Origin: Datnioides undecimradiatus | Taxonomy: Eukaryota > Chordata > Actinopteri > Lobotiformes > Datnioididae | DNA length: 64,000 bases | Direction: 5' to 3' | Assembly: GCA_008933995.1 (NCBI GenBank) | Contig: WARS01000051.1 | Span: forward strand, 1,860,001 to 1,924,000 | Shown here: piece after piece, positions 10,213 to 23,757 of the stretch | Layout of the letters: the number at the start of each line of letters is the position of its first letter | Position numbering within the stretch: position 1 is the first letter of the stretch | Translations under genes and position numbers: made by a program | Notes under the pieces: model-generated | Told to the model about the DNA's origin: nothing | The model's input: the letters and a program-made list of their open reading frames with translations, nothing else | Databases searched by the model: none

Positions 10213-13200
10213 TATAAAGGGGGAAAAAGAGATCTAACAGAAGGCAGCACTGTGTGCCTTGTGTACAGTCTAAATGGCAGTGGAGTGTGTCTTGTCATTG
10301 TATCCACAGCTCATCCCTCAGGTCCTGGCTGACCCACATGGCCTGTGACTTGGACGGCCAGCGAGCCGCTCACAAAGCCCCGTTGACACAAGCACAAGTG
10401 ATGACTCAGAGGCCCCTGGGAGCATGTCCTTGTGTCACCGTCGTTTAAATAGTCAGCCCTCACATGCCTGAAGTGTGTCCTCTGAACCCTAACTGCTTCT
10501 GTCTAAGGCTGTGAGCTGATGACGCGCCACATTTTATGCCATTTAAGCATCACTCATTCATTAAGAAATCCCATCATGCCACTCTCTGCAGATAACTTAG
10601 ATCATCCACTGAGGAATGCGCCAGATTTTGTGGGAATATGTCTGTCAACCCGTAATTCATGCACGCGTCCAAGGCAGCAGGGTTTTTGTATCTTGTCTCT
10701 TGAGTCTGGAAGGCTGTTAACTGTAAACTGTTAATTCAGAGAAATGTGGTTACTCGCTCTCTCGCCATGAGTGACCTAACAGGAGCGATGCAACCCTCAT
10801 ATATGTCAGGGCATCGCTTAGCACGAAGACTGGAAACTTGCTGCCATCACCGCGCAGTTGCCGGGCAACCAGTTGTGACTCAAGGAAGACACTGCTCCCG
10901 GCCAAGAAGTAGTGTGGAACATGAGCTTCTGCAAAACTGCTTTAAAACGTTTCCATTTCAGTTTTTATGCAAATTAAACAAACACAATAAAACATGTAAA
11001 TTAGTGAGTTTAAGAGGTTTTGTCAACTTTGGACGTAGACAGAGTCGCTGTTGCCAGTGTTAATGCTAAGAGAACATAATCTGCTAGACAACTGTTCATT
11101 TACTCTGGAAAGTGCATGAAACCACAGTAGTTAGTGGAGCTGAAGAAGTAGAAAATCAACTGACTGCGGTTTTGATTCATGGTTTATTTGTTAAGGAAAA
11201 TTTCAAAAAGTTCTCTGATTCCAGCTCCTCAGTTGTGGAAATTTTCTTTTACTTCTTTTATTCCCGTCTCCTAGAAATCGCTGGTGAAACACAATTAGCC
11301 GTATGAAGCCGACACCTTGAGGTCAAAGAAACTGTGATGGACATTTTTCATTTTCCCCGCCTTTGGACAGACTCCACAAAACAGTCAAATTAGTCAAAAC
11401 CATGTCTGACAAATGAATCAATCAAGAACTGCAGCAGCGAACTCCATGTAAAAATCACAGTAATGAATGTGCCCTGTGCTCAGGGTTGTTGGATCTGCGG
11501 GTTTGAGGTAAGAATTTGAATGCTAATTAAAATTAAGACATGATGAAATCTTTTGGCAGTCGTGTTTATTGCAAAATATCATAAAACCCTTTGTGGTTTA
11601 GTAATTATTCTCGTAGACTGGTATATTATTTTATTAATCAACGGCTCCATAAACTCAGCCCGGAGAGCAAATTGCTTTTGTCATCTGATGAGCAATCTAG
11701 AATCCAGATGTGTTCAGTTTCCTTCCATAAAAGACAAAGAAAACCAACAAAAATTCACATTTGAGAAGTGGAAACCAGTAAATTGGAGCATATTTAAAAG
11801 TAATCAATAAATCCACTCATCCTTCCCGCTCCAAAAAACAATTTGCTATTTTTTCCCCAAACAGTTTATTTTGGGAACATTTGACTTTTGTCTAAAAGCC
11901 AAAATATATGAAAGACAACTCATTGACAAGTTCTCCGGGATTGTCTGCCACCAGTTTCTGAAACCTCACTAGCTTTCTTCATTTTGCAGCAAATGCACAG
12001 CACAGTCCATCAAGCTGAACTCACCCCATTAGAATCTTTAGGCTCAGGAAATGGTCCACCTCCTCTTGCCACTCATTAAAATAAGAACTAGATGTTCTTT
12101 CTTGGGTAGAATACTTTGAAACAATCACAAGTCAGAAGAACAGGACTGGTTACAGTTGGTGGGTGAAGCTCTGTCTGGTGACCTGTTGTGTCTGCTGGTG
12201 TGCTCTGAATGTTCTCCCTGTCTCTATATAATGCAGTGCGTCAGGAAGCCACCGTGTCCCTTTGAAATTGTCTTGATTGTGAACAAATTGTCGGAAAATG
12301 TCTCCACAACAACATCACGCAGAACCCCCGGCCCTTCTTCTGTCTGTAGCTGATGACATAACTGTGTTCGTCTACGCGGATCACTGTTGACGTTCACGTC
12401 TGAGGTGTGATTCCACCTTTTCTGAAAACTCAGACACAGCGTGTTCTCTGAGGGGGGAAAACAGATGGAGTTTTGTTTTATCTGCTCCCATTTCTGTTTT
12501 TCACACAACACCTCAGTGTGTTTAACCCCCTTGTGATTGATTCAGCTGAGACAAACAGCTCTGGAGCTCTTTCACTGTTTTGTTTGAACTGGATTTTAAG
12601 TCCATCTGTCTAAAGAGGAAAACCGGGAAGATTCGGAGTTGAAATGCAACGCAGAGTTGAACAGTAGAACAGTGACAGAACTGTGTATGTGTACGGTATA
12701 TTTGTAATAATTCACCCCAGACTCCCTCTTCTTGTAACTGATGCACAGCTGCTCGCGGCAGGCTAAAAATATCTCATTAGAACGAGGCACGGGAGCATGA
12801 AAAACAGAAATCAGGCTGCCATGTTATAGAGCAACTGTCAGCGGGAGCGGGAGCGGAGGACTCCCCGGTCCTCGGCACAAGGTATTTTCATCTCAGCCTG
12901 CCTAATTTCCCCATCAATCAACTGGCAAGAGAAAGACAAATCATTCTGTTTTTAAATGGTAATTAATGTGATTTCCACCACAGCTCTGGCTAACCATGTT
13001 CGAGCCGAGGAGCGGATGAATAAGCCAAAGAAGAATGGGGGATGGTGGGGAAAATGAAGGAATGGGGGACAACAAGTCATGGAAAATCAACAGCATGAAA
13101 TATGCATGATAAGATAAACACATGGCACCCATCAGATGGCAAGCTGCGTGAAAGACTGAGCCGACTGTTCAGCAGCACCGTATTCCACCTCATGACTTCA

Positions 13201-16200
13201 TGCTATGTGCCAACCACTGCACTGAAGGCCTGGGTGGTACGGACAGAATCAAACATCGCAGTATGTTTTACCATGTACCTCAACGGCGATGTTGCAGCAG
13301 TATTGTGGGTACGACTTTAGGTGCTTTCATCAAATATTCACACATTGGGATGGAATCCATGGAATGAAACCAGCAGAAGACAACACTCCCACCATAGTGC
13401 ACAGTATCATGATCTAAAGCCTGACATCCACATTGTCATATCATGATATCAAGATAATATGGGTCACCCACTTGTACTGTATGGTCAAAACTTGTTTTGA
13501 TACAATTGTTTGAAGTTCCGTTTTGATGCTCGCTTGGCAGGAAACAGATGGCAGGTATCGACTGTTTGATGATGAAACACATCGGCGGGCGCTAAGCTGA
13601 TTTGTCTTCCATCAACCTCTCAATCAAAGCCCACAGGAGGCACCTCATCAATACTGATAAGCTGCATTGTCTCTTCTCTTGTGGAATAATAACACTGGGT
13701 GGATTTCAGGGGATTAGTGCCCCTGTCTCTCTGAAGTCAAGCCTTTGTGTTTGATGAATCGACCTGGAGGAGAAATGGAAGAAAAAGGTCCTTTTCTCTG
13801 TCTGTCGACGCTCAGTCAGCTACATTTAGCTTAGCAAGTAGGTGTTTTCATTTTACCGGTGTGTTCAGTGTATTATTAAGGTTCAGACTCGTCATATAGT
13901 CACATGATCAGTCGATTGACCGAAAATGTCAACAGTCATGTTTTTATCAGAAAGTATTCCAGCTTCTCTAAAGGTTTTTGAATATGTCTAGATTTTATAC
14001 TGCTGGTTTGAAAAGCCAACCAATTTCACAAGATTAAAACTAGAAAACTGAGTTTAAGATTTTTCTTGTGTTCACACATTTAACTGCCTTAATGTTAAAT
14101 CAGTTATTTGATTTTTAATAAGTTGATAAATTAAGTTATTTGGACTATTTTCATCATATGGCCTGAGTGCGTGGCGTGCTTTCAGTCTAGATTTGATATG
14201 AGCTCTTACTCGTACATAGCCGGTCTACACAATGCAACATTCCCCATTGTCTCAAAGTGTTGGCCCCCCTGTCATGTAACAATTATATATAATTATGTTA
14301 TTGGAAAGAGACTGTAAAACTTAAAGAGAATCAATTCATCCTGAAAGTACACGACACGACATAGAACAAAAAGCTTTCATTTACGCAGGAAGATGAGGAG
14401 CTGTCGGAATTGTCCTCGACCGTAGCAGCTGAAATTCCCTCGATGCCCTTTTAAAAGTGTTAGACAGAGAATTATAAATACGTGCAGTGGCTTTTTTCTA
14501 TGCTGAAGTATTGCCTTTCAAAAACTATATCGTGTTTATCCATTTTCCAATTTACCCAGGTTGTAGTTGTGGCCAAGCAATGTAGTCCAGATATCTTTTC
14601 CTCTAGCCTGGTCCTCCAGGTCTTCCTTTAGTATCCCGAGGACCTTCCTCACCATATATGATGTATCCTGAGTCCAGTATGTCCTGAGTCTGTGGTTGCA
14701 GCAGTGGTTGAAATAGTCAGTTGTATCTTTGATGTCATTCTTTTTGGCCACGGGTTGGATTGAATCACCTTCAGTCCCATTTCACCACAGCTGACTGGTG
14801 CTCTGGTCCATGTTCTTGCCAAGTCCAGCCCGTTCTTGGTGGGTTGCACCTCATCGCCTGTTATTTTTATTTTTTGAATTTCATGGACAGCATCTCATGG
14901 TTCTGTTCTGGTTGGGAAGAGTCAATTCCCCAGGTGAACAAGTTCAAGTATGGTGGGAGCATGTTCGCAGGTGAAAGCAATTGTGTTATGTGAATATACC
15001 TTTGTGGTCCTTTTTGTATCACTTCTCCTAGCTACGGGAGGTAAGCCCGAGGCCCCTCCGAACTTGTTTTTCATTGGTGTCATCCACTCAGGTGCCTCTT
15101 CCCGTCTCTTTGAAACAGGGATAAACTAGAGTATTCCCTCTGGGCTTTATTCTAAATCCTCATTTAGCCAAGTAGGGCAGCCACTTGAGGGACAGGCTGC
15201 CTGCCTTAATTAGAGCTTCTTTGTCTGTCAGACAGAGACTGGGTGCTCCAATCCAGAGATGGCACCTTCCAGCGGTGCTCTCCTCCACCTTAATAAACTC
15301 AGTGTTCCCAAGGGTCCTTAAAATCCTTGAGAGCTTGTGAATTTGCATTGAATGTTTTTGAGACATTGCAAGATATAAGGCATGTGACCTTAGAATAGAA
15401 ATTGGAAGTTTGTGGCTGTTTTGAAATGAGATGCTGTACCCGACTCACTGTCCATTTATTTCCATGCTTCATGTGAAAAAGGTTAGAAAAGGAAGGAATC
15501 ATTGCTCACCACGGCAGTGGCCTCTGACCTTTGGATCTTTTGAGTCAATTACCTGTTTCTGTAGAGGTACAGATAGAGTGTGAGCGTGTCAATGATCTGC
15601 GGGAGATGTGGCCCCAGAGCTCTTCACATGCCCCTCCAAAACACCTCCCCTCATTTGTCTAATTCATTCATGTATGCTCCAGTCAACTAGTGTGCACTGC
15701 TGCAGGATTTGCCCTTGAATACAAAACAGGTAGCTTTTTTCCATAATGTCAACCCTTGTCAGATCCTCAGAGGTGAATGGATGGAGGAACATACCCGTGC
15801 TTCAAGCTGCTTTGACCGAGAACATCTTTGTATATTTAGACTCAGTCTTTGGTTTGGCATTAGGACGTTTTCAGAGCATTACCTCTGAATCAAAACACTA
15901 CATGTTGCTCTCTAGAGTTGATAGCTTTAGAGTGGTTTTGTCTGATGAGTATTAACTTGGACTTGTTAAGTGGAACAGCTCAAGTGGAATGGCTGAACGG
16001 AAGGTGCATCAGGGTTGGAAATTAGCACCCAAAACCCGCCAAAGAAGGTTGATTTTGTTTGGCGGCAGGTGGATATGCTCGACTTACTAGCCATGGTGGT
16101 GGGTAAATGAAAGGATCGTGACTACAAGCCTAAAATTGGAAGCAGTAAAAGGTCACAAATAAATGACCACGTCCAGGTAAGAAAGACAGAACAGGGAAAA

Positions 16201-18885
16201 GGTGTGCGTGCGTGCGTGTCTATGCTCGGGTTGCCACACAATTATCCCGTACTACAAAACTGAAATGTCCCGTACTGAATCATAATTTCAAACAGTTTAA
16301 ACTATTGTTTTTTACTTGCAATGTCTCACCAGTACCTCACACAGCACAACCCCACCAGTGCAGCTCTCTGGGCCCACGTCCTAGCATGAAATAGCTACAC
16401 TTAGAATGAAAACACAATAAATGCTGCTAATTGAATATAAATGCTCTGTTCCACTCTAACAGAAGGATTTATTTAGACCATTAAGACTCTTTGTGTTAAC
16501 AGTGTTAAACATCTCGAGACAGCGGAGTTAATAATGTCCACAGAGCCTTTTTTGCTTATGATAACCCCGTGTTGTTAAAACGGCACCATGGGGCTTCTCT
16601 TGTAATAATTAATGGTTACTACATCACTAATGGAGTTGCCTCATGTCTCGGGGGGACACTATCTGGACTGTGTAAGTAATACGGCTTCCCTAATGTTTGG
16701 ACTGCCCACGCATATTGTGCACCAACAGCAGAGGTGAGAAGCTGCCAGAACCATGCGAAAGGCGCTGATCCCTCCGGGGACACTCTTGGCCAAAATCTTG
16801 TTTTGTCTCTCTCCCTCCTCGCCTTCCCTCCCTTCAATATGCTTTCTCTCATGCTCAGTGGATGAAATCAGGGATTGCATCATACACTGGAGCTGATTTG
16901 AGTCATGTTTTTAAGGGAAGCCTCAGCAAGAGCTTTTTTATTTCTGGCACAGAAAGAGGCTTAGGTGGTGCATCAGAGCAGACAGTGTGGATTTGTCATC
17001 CCAGGAAAAAGTGCCTCCCCTCCATCTACACTGTTCCTATCTGGCTTTATTTATGTCAGCATGGAGGAGGAGATCGCTGTTTGTTTGTCTTTCATCTCAT
17101 AATTTGTTTCTAACAGATGTTGATAAGTGATCATCTGTCAGCAAAGACGACTGCAGTCGCCAGCTCCACTTCAAGTGTCCCGTCTGACTGATTAACACAA
17201 ACTGTTACACACGGTTATACTGAAGCAAAAGCAATTACAGATTATAAACTGGATCGCAGATTTTTGAATAAGTGTCTGATTAAACACGTCCTCAGCAGCA
17301 GCAGTTGAAATGACTTTCTTCATCAGCTTTGTTCCATGTTTGAATGAATAATCCAGTGATATATCATTGCATTTAAAACTCAGCTGTCAGTTATATGATT
17401 TGAGTGACAATAGTCAGAACTCATTTGTCATTTTTAAGCAAAAAAATCTGTGGTTCCAGCTTTTATATGATAATTGATTCTTTTCTTCTATAATAATAAA
17501 CGTAATATATAGGTTTTGTACAGAGCTCAACTAGTTTATCATTCCCTTACTGCTGGCGCACCAAAACCATATTGGTATCAGTATATTATGTTCAAGATAT
17601 GCAATGATATGTAAACTGTTATTTCTAGTATGTAATGCAGGAAATGTGCTGTTTGGTGTCACCACAAAGTTATATAAAGGATATTTAACTGATATAAATA
17701 AAATTAACTTTAATAAAGTTCAACGTGATGGCATCTTTTCCTTAGACCCTGCCTGCTTGGTAACCTCCTATGTCTTTCAGACTCAGTGCCTCTAGCTTTT
17801 ACCACAGGCTTTTCCGACATAACCCCCAATGGTTGAAAGTGATGAGGAAATGTGTTCATGTTAAGAGACCGATAACAAGTCTTCAAAGTGTGAAGTGTTC
17901 AGCTCTATTTTTGAAGTACAGACCTTTAAGTGTTTGTTTTCAGACTCTTTTGACAGCAAAGAGCTACAGGTTGCCTGCTTCCTTTTCCCTCAGAGACTCC
18001 CACACATTGACTGTTCCCACAGCATGCGATGTTGCCATGACAGTGTGAACACGCGGCCCTGGTTCTTCATTAAAACTTTGAAGTCCACAGTAACACCAGA
18101 GCCTGACTCTAACCTGAGTGGGTGCTGCTCCCATTTCCTGTACAGTGTCACTCCTGTCAAATTTAATTTTTTAGGTCCTCTCATTTTTAGGGTTAATAGT
18201 TTGACAGTCAGTAAAACGCCCCTTCCGATAATTTGTATATGTGAGAATTGGCCGCAAGGTATATAAAAGCTGAATGCTTTCGATATACTTAGTCAGGAAA
18301 TGGAAATCTATCTAGAAAAAGACATCTGGGTAAATGTAATGTCCTCAATATCCAACAAGAGGGAGGTCAAAATTTGTCTCTATTAGCTTTCTTGTTGAAC
18401 AAAGACATTCTCGGCACTTAGGTACTGCGCTTCAATAGAAACAAGTTCTCCTTTTGAAAAGACTGAATTTAAAGTAAAGATGGAAGCACAATGACAGCAT
18501 AGGGGAAAGAGGAATAAAGAAGTCAAAAGAATTGAAACGGACAGAGGTTAATGATGTCTCCTTTAGTGTGCGAGGTTTTCTTGAGAGCAATATACCAACG
18601 GGCGACTGGTTAAAAGGACGCAAAGAGGGTGAGGAAGCATTGAGTGAGTGAAAGACAAAGGTTGGAGGGTGAGATTGCAGAGTGTTTCAGCTTTGCAGAG
18701 AGAAGCAGTGCTGTCAGCCAAGGAAATCAATGATCAATGTGTGGGCGACAGTTAATGGAAGAAAATTCTACCGATTTGTGGTGTAAAGGAGGGAATCGAT
18801 GTCTGGTTCAGCTTTAAGAGCATGACACTAATTGGTGGCCTTTTAAAATTTAGTTTTTTTATAATTAATTGACACTGGCTTGCAA

Positions 18886-19360
18886 TGGCAACGTCACCCC
18901 TTTGGATGGATTGGCATGGTATTTATGTATGATATTCATGGTCCCCTGACGATTCATTCAGTAGACTTTGGTGGCCTCCTGTCCTTTGCTCTACTGCCAC
19001 CAATAGGTTGAGGTTTTTGATTTTGTGTGAAATGTCACAACAAATGTTGGATTGATTGCTGTGAAATTTGGTGTAGGTGTCATGATAATTGTACTGACTT
19101 TGATGATTCTGTGACTTTATATCTGGCACACGCATCGCATCAAAACTGACAAAACACCTGCAAAACTGTTAGTATTCTGTTAGTAGTATAGTGCTAAATC
19201 ACAATTTTTGCATGCTAGCACTAAACCAAGATGGTGACTGTAGAAAACACCAGCAAAACATCAGCAAGTCGGCATTGTTACTCTGAGCATTTTAGCACGC
19301 TCACATTAGCATTCCGCTCAAAACACCACTGTGGCTATATGAGCACAACTGTAGACTTAG
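18886..19360 (+). repeat. Teleost interspersed repeat with internal partial duplication
   Basis: Contains GGATGGATTGGCATGG, ATTCATGGTCCCCTGA and GACTTTGGTG, then a second similar unit (GTTGGATTGATTGCTGTGAA, GACTTTGATGATTCTGTGAC), then GCATGCTAGCACTAAACC, AAGATGGTGACTG and CACATTAGCATTCCGCTCAA. This order matches a repeat I recognise as abundant in fish introns. Class and name are not known to me; ends are approximate. Confidence 0.65.
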
Positions 19361-20531
19361 TGTCCCCTGAAAATCCAAGCAAACTGACTCACTGCCATTC
19401 GGTGCAGCATAGGCAGAGAGTTACAATGTGCTTTTTGGAGGAAAACGCACGTGTATTGATGCTGACAAGAATCTGTGTGATTGTGTACCAAAAATAATCC
19501 AGAAAATGTCTGATTAAATAATAAGTGAACTGAGTTTAAAGGAATCTGTCTCATCACGTTCCTTTCTTTAGAAATGAAAATAATCAAGGCTTATCACCTC
19601 CATCTTTCGATCTATTTGTACCTTTTAAAGATAAAATGCATTTTTTTTTCTTGTGCACAAGACAAACTTAAATGTTATATTTGGTGGTGAGGTCAACCTG
19701 TTGCTGTGGGAACAGGAGCACTCTGGATAGTATTGTTAGATTTAAACCTTATATTAGAACTGGTGTTCTGCTGAGCCAGATAACACATGAAGTCAATGAT
19801 TCTTATCATGTGTTTATATTGATGAAACATCTTCCCTGGCTCGTTAGAGAATCTGCATGACCTGATCAGGAACTCTTGAAAGTTGACTGATGTGATCTGT
19901 GTTTGACAGCAGCACAGCTGTTTGATGTCGGTTGCATCCCAGCCACATTTGTTGTGAACGTCTTATTCACGCAACGCTCACAAAGCCATTAAATTTAGCT
20001 TCAGTTGCTGTCATGCTGAATGTGGCATGGTTTAAAATGACCCAATCCTTCTTTCATCCCACCTTATTTATCCCGCTCTCTTCTCTTTTGGCTGCAACAC
20101 TGACATTCGCTTCCCGGCTCCCAGTTTTTGTTAAGTGTTGGCTCCAGAACATTCTTGGCTCGTTTTTTATTTCAGTCATAAATATTGTGGCTGGACTGTG
20201 CTTGGAGACCAGGGGAAATCTCCCCAAACAGATGGTCACTCGCTCGGCTGTGCTGAACCGGGCACAGGAACAGCAGGCTTACACTGTAGTTCCAGTGAAA
20301 TTTAGGGATTCCACTGGCACTTCTGTTGTTGAAACACATGAAAACTGGACCATGGACCCAGAACCCAAATATAAATCCATCCGTGAAAATTGCCCAGCAG
20401 ATGTGGTAAGCCACCATCACCATGTCTCATTTTGGGTTCAGACCACAACGCCTACTGAAGACCTTTTCTGTCGGCTTGAGAAGTTACTAGATCCATAAAA
20501 AATAGGAACTGTATCCAGGATAAAACTGTAA

Positions 20532-20822
20532 ATGGACTGTACTCAAAGAGCGCTTTCCTAGTTGTCTTATCGTCCAAAGCACCCTTTACCAGACATGTCA
20601 GCCTTCACCCATTCACATCCATTCATACATTGATGGCAGCTCCTCATCAGAATGGACCTAACATTCACACGCTCCACACACTGATGTAGCAGCCATCAGG
20701 AGGAATTTGGAGTTTAGTGTCTTGCCGAAAGACGTGTCAGTATGTAGCCTGGAAGAGCCGGGGATTAAACTGCCAATCCTTTGTGGATGACTCGCTCTAC
20801 CGTTGAGCAGCAGCCGCCCATA
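20532..20822 (-). mobile_element. tRNA-derived SINE
   Basis: Read on the - strand from about 20822, a tRNA-like head shows an A-box-like stretch (TGCTCAACGGTAGAG, 20794-20808) and a B-box-like stretch (CAGTTTAATCC, 20762-20772), followed by a body with CAAATTCCTCCTGATGG and GAATGGGTGAAGGCTGACAT. The layout matches a SINE common in teleosts (GGCTCAGTAGGTAGAGC head). Diverged, probably inactive. Confidence 0.75.
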
Positions 20823-23723
20823 AAAGCGTGGGTGAGCCCTTTGCAGCTGTGCAGGTTAAGGTCCAGGAATGATAACTGTAAATCTCCTGTGACTGTCCTA
20901 AAAGTTGCTCTTACTAAACGTGACCACGGTTTTCTGTCATCTGATTGGTCAGGTTAAAATGCATTACACCCCCCCCCCAACTAGAATCTGATACCTGACC
21001 TGAAGCTGAATGACTACAGGCAAAAAAACTGGAACTTTAGTCTGATCATCACGTTAGAGGCGGCGTATGCTGCATATGCTGCCTCCTTTAGTCCTTGAGA
21101 TCCAGTTCCTGTTCCTGTACCTGTAATACAACAGCAACAACAAGAACAGCATGTCACCCAAATGAGTGTGACTTGGAGATGTTTCAAATCTGATTTGTTT
21201 TCCAAATCAGGTTAGTCAAGTTACGTTGACATGTTTTTTTTTTCTGCATCTCATGCTCCAATTGGCCACTGTCTTACTTTAAGTAGCAAATAATTGGCAA
21301 AACCTTTGTTTATCTGTTTTCTTTCCAAAGGGAGAGAAATAAATATAGCTCCATTGACTTAAATCTCGCCTTTTTTTAATGAGTAGGATGATGCAAGAAC
21401 ACCGACCGAAGCTGTGAAACAACATCTGAGCTACACAAACAGAGTGATGGTGGGACGCTTGGCCTCAATACGTAGCTGTTACTTTTTAAGTAGGCTTTTT
21501 AGGATCACCTTAAGCAGGACTCGATTCATTTCATTCGCTGTAAATGTTTATGCCGGTATCCGTTCATGTACCAATATCTCGCGTCGTGTTCTCGAATAAA
21601 TCGCAACAAGTTTCTTCTCTTTCCATCAGATTTCCATTCAGCTTGAGTCTGGGAATGATCACAGCAGCTGCAGTGAAAGATAATTGAGGTTGTGTCACAC
21701 CGCTGTCGAGATTAAACGCCTCCACTTGAGGGTGACTCAGTTCTATAAATTGACTCAATGAGCTACAGGAGAGGGAAAATGTGCGAGCGTGTCCATGTTC
21801 TCTTGTGCGTTGGGTGTCTGTGCTCATGAGTTTAACAGTTTTATGTGTCAGAGTGTTGGTTCCACGGCTTGGATTGTCTCACTCGCTCTATTTTACGAAG
21901 TTTGAGTCCAAGTTGCAGTTAATCAAATGCAAATTGGTGCCACAGGTGACAACCTGTTAAACAAATGAGACAAAGAAGAGCCATTACAGAGGGACTTACA
22001 GGCAGTAGTGAATTGAACAAGACCATTAAAATGTACTCATCACTCCGACGGTTTGCAGGTATGAGGAGCCTTTCTCTGAAATGAAACACAATTAAAGCAA
22101 GAAGCTTCATTACCTAAACATTCTCATGGTCCAGCCACACACGTCCTTTGTTAAGAATGCGTATTGCACCTTGTTTGATGATGTTTGAAGTGTCTGGCTT
22201 GCTCCTGGCACTGTTGGCTAATGATAGTGATAGTCTGCTACCTGTTTCTTCCCACGCCAAGACCAAAATGAAGCAGCCCTAACAGGCAACGATATGGTGT
22301 CACACTTAGTGATGCTCTCTCATTACTGTTGCTTCATTCTGCAGTTCAAATATGGAGAAATGAAAAGCTCTGACACCTCGGGAGCTGCCCGCGCTGCTAA
22401 CAAGGAGTGCCCTTCAAGTCCTGGTCTCGTAGATTGGACCACCCTTCCTGTCAGTTTGAATGTAAAAAGAGGTTGAATGAGGACTTCGTGTGCTTCGTGG
22501 GAGCTGTGTGAAGTCCGACATGTCCTCGAGTGATGTCACTTGAGTCGGCATCGGTTTTGGGTTGAGAGTTGGTGTGGAGTTGGAAACGAGCTGTCCCGAC
22601 CTCTGGAGCTGCTCCTCATTGGTCCTGCAGGCTCCAGGCTACATTAGCCACCATTAACATGCATAACTCAATACTGGATACTGTCATATATCCAGACTGC
22701 TGTTGCTGTTCTTTACCAACATAGTCTTCATATTCACATTTCTGATGTGTGTATTTTGTGATGGCACCAACAGGAACCCAGTATCATTGCAATATCAGTG
22801 TTCAGGTATTTTGTCAAATATTTTGTGATATTTGATTTTTGGCCATATTGCCCTGCTCTAATTTTAATCCAGCGTTATTTTGAATCTGTCTATTGTGTGG
22901 ACATAGGATTCATAGTGCAGTCAGTGTAATACCATTTTAAGTATAAGGCGGAAATATCACAGGCTTTTGTTTTGGTCATTTATTTATTAAAGTGTACGTA
23001 AATTAACCAGATAGCTGCATCATAGTATTTGATTTTACTGTCCAGCCTCAGCCGTCAGCGTGGATGTTTCAGGACCGAGTGAATTAAAGCCGGACTCGGG
23101 GCCAAATCCGACGGCGGATTTGTGTTTTTGTGCGCTCGCGTGTGTAATCCAGGGTTTATAATCCCGGTCTCGTGCTGCCGTCACTGCATCGCTGCCAGAG
23201 ACTCGCACACCTCCTCCTCCTCCTCCAGCCCTCAACCACTCGGGATTATGCCCTCTCCTGCTTTTGTTTTCTCTCCGACACACATCTGTCAAAAAGCCCT
23301 CCAGGACAAGAGTGGTTTTAGACAAGTGACTGCTGGGAGTTTAAGAGAAGCAAGCTGCAGTCCCGGAGGGTGTTCAGATCACATTTCAAATCCCGTGCCA
23401 TCACTTAAGGTCCTCTGCAGGGCTTTGGCTTTTTCCATTCATTTCTCGAGGTCAAGATGGCTGGCCATGTCCGCCGCTTTGTCCCCCGAGGGACAGAATT
23501 TCAGCTGCATATGAAAGCAAGAGTAACGACAAATCTTGAGGTTCCTGTGAGTGCCATATTTAGCCCGCTGCGCTCACAGTGCACTGGGTAAACAGAACAG
23601 CATGATCCCAGTTCGGCGAGCACGACCTCCCCGCACATATGGTCCTGACGAATCATTTATTCATGCACGCAATTACGGAAAATAAAAGAAACGTCCCGGA
23701 GTTTTGCTTCACACATGTCGTCA

Positions 23724-23724
23724 G

Positions 23725-23755
<31 letters not shown>

Positions 23756-23757
23756 AC
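23724..23757. repeat. (CA)n microsatellite
   Basis: About 12 CA units then CAAACACACAC. Confidence 0.95.

Noticed and set aside
19932-20498. Open frame of 188 codons in intron 2
   Set aside because: It begins at TTG, shows no domain I recognise, and abuts SINE sequence. Most likely a chance frame; transcript evidence would be needed.
20760-20822. tRNA-like sequence on the - strand
   Set aside because: A/B-box-like stretches are present but imperfect and continue into a SINE body; it is not a tRNA gene.
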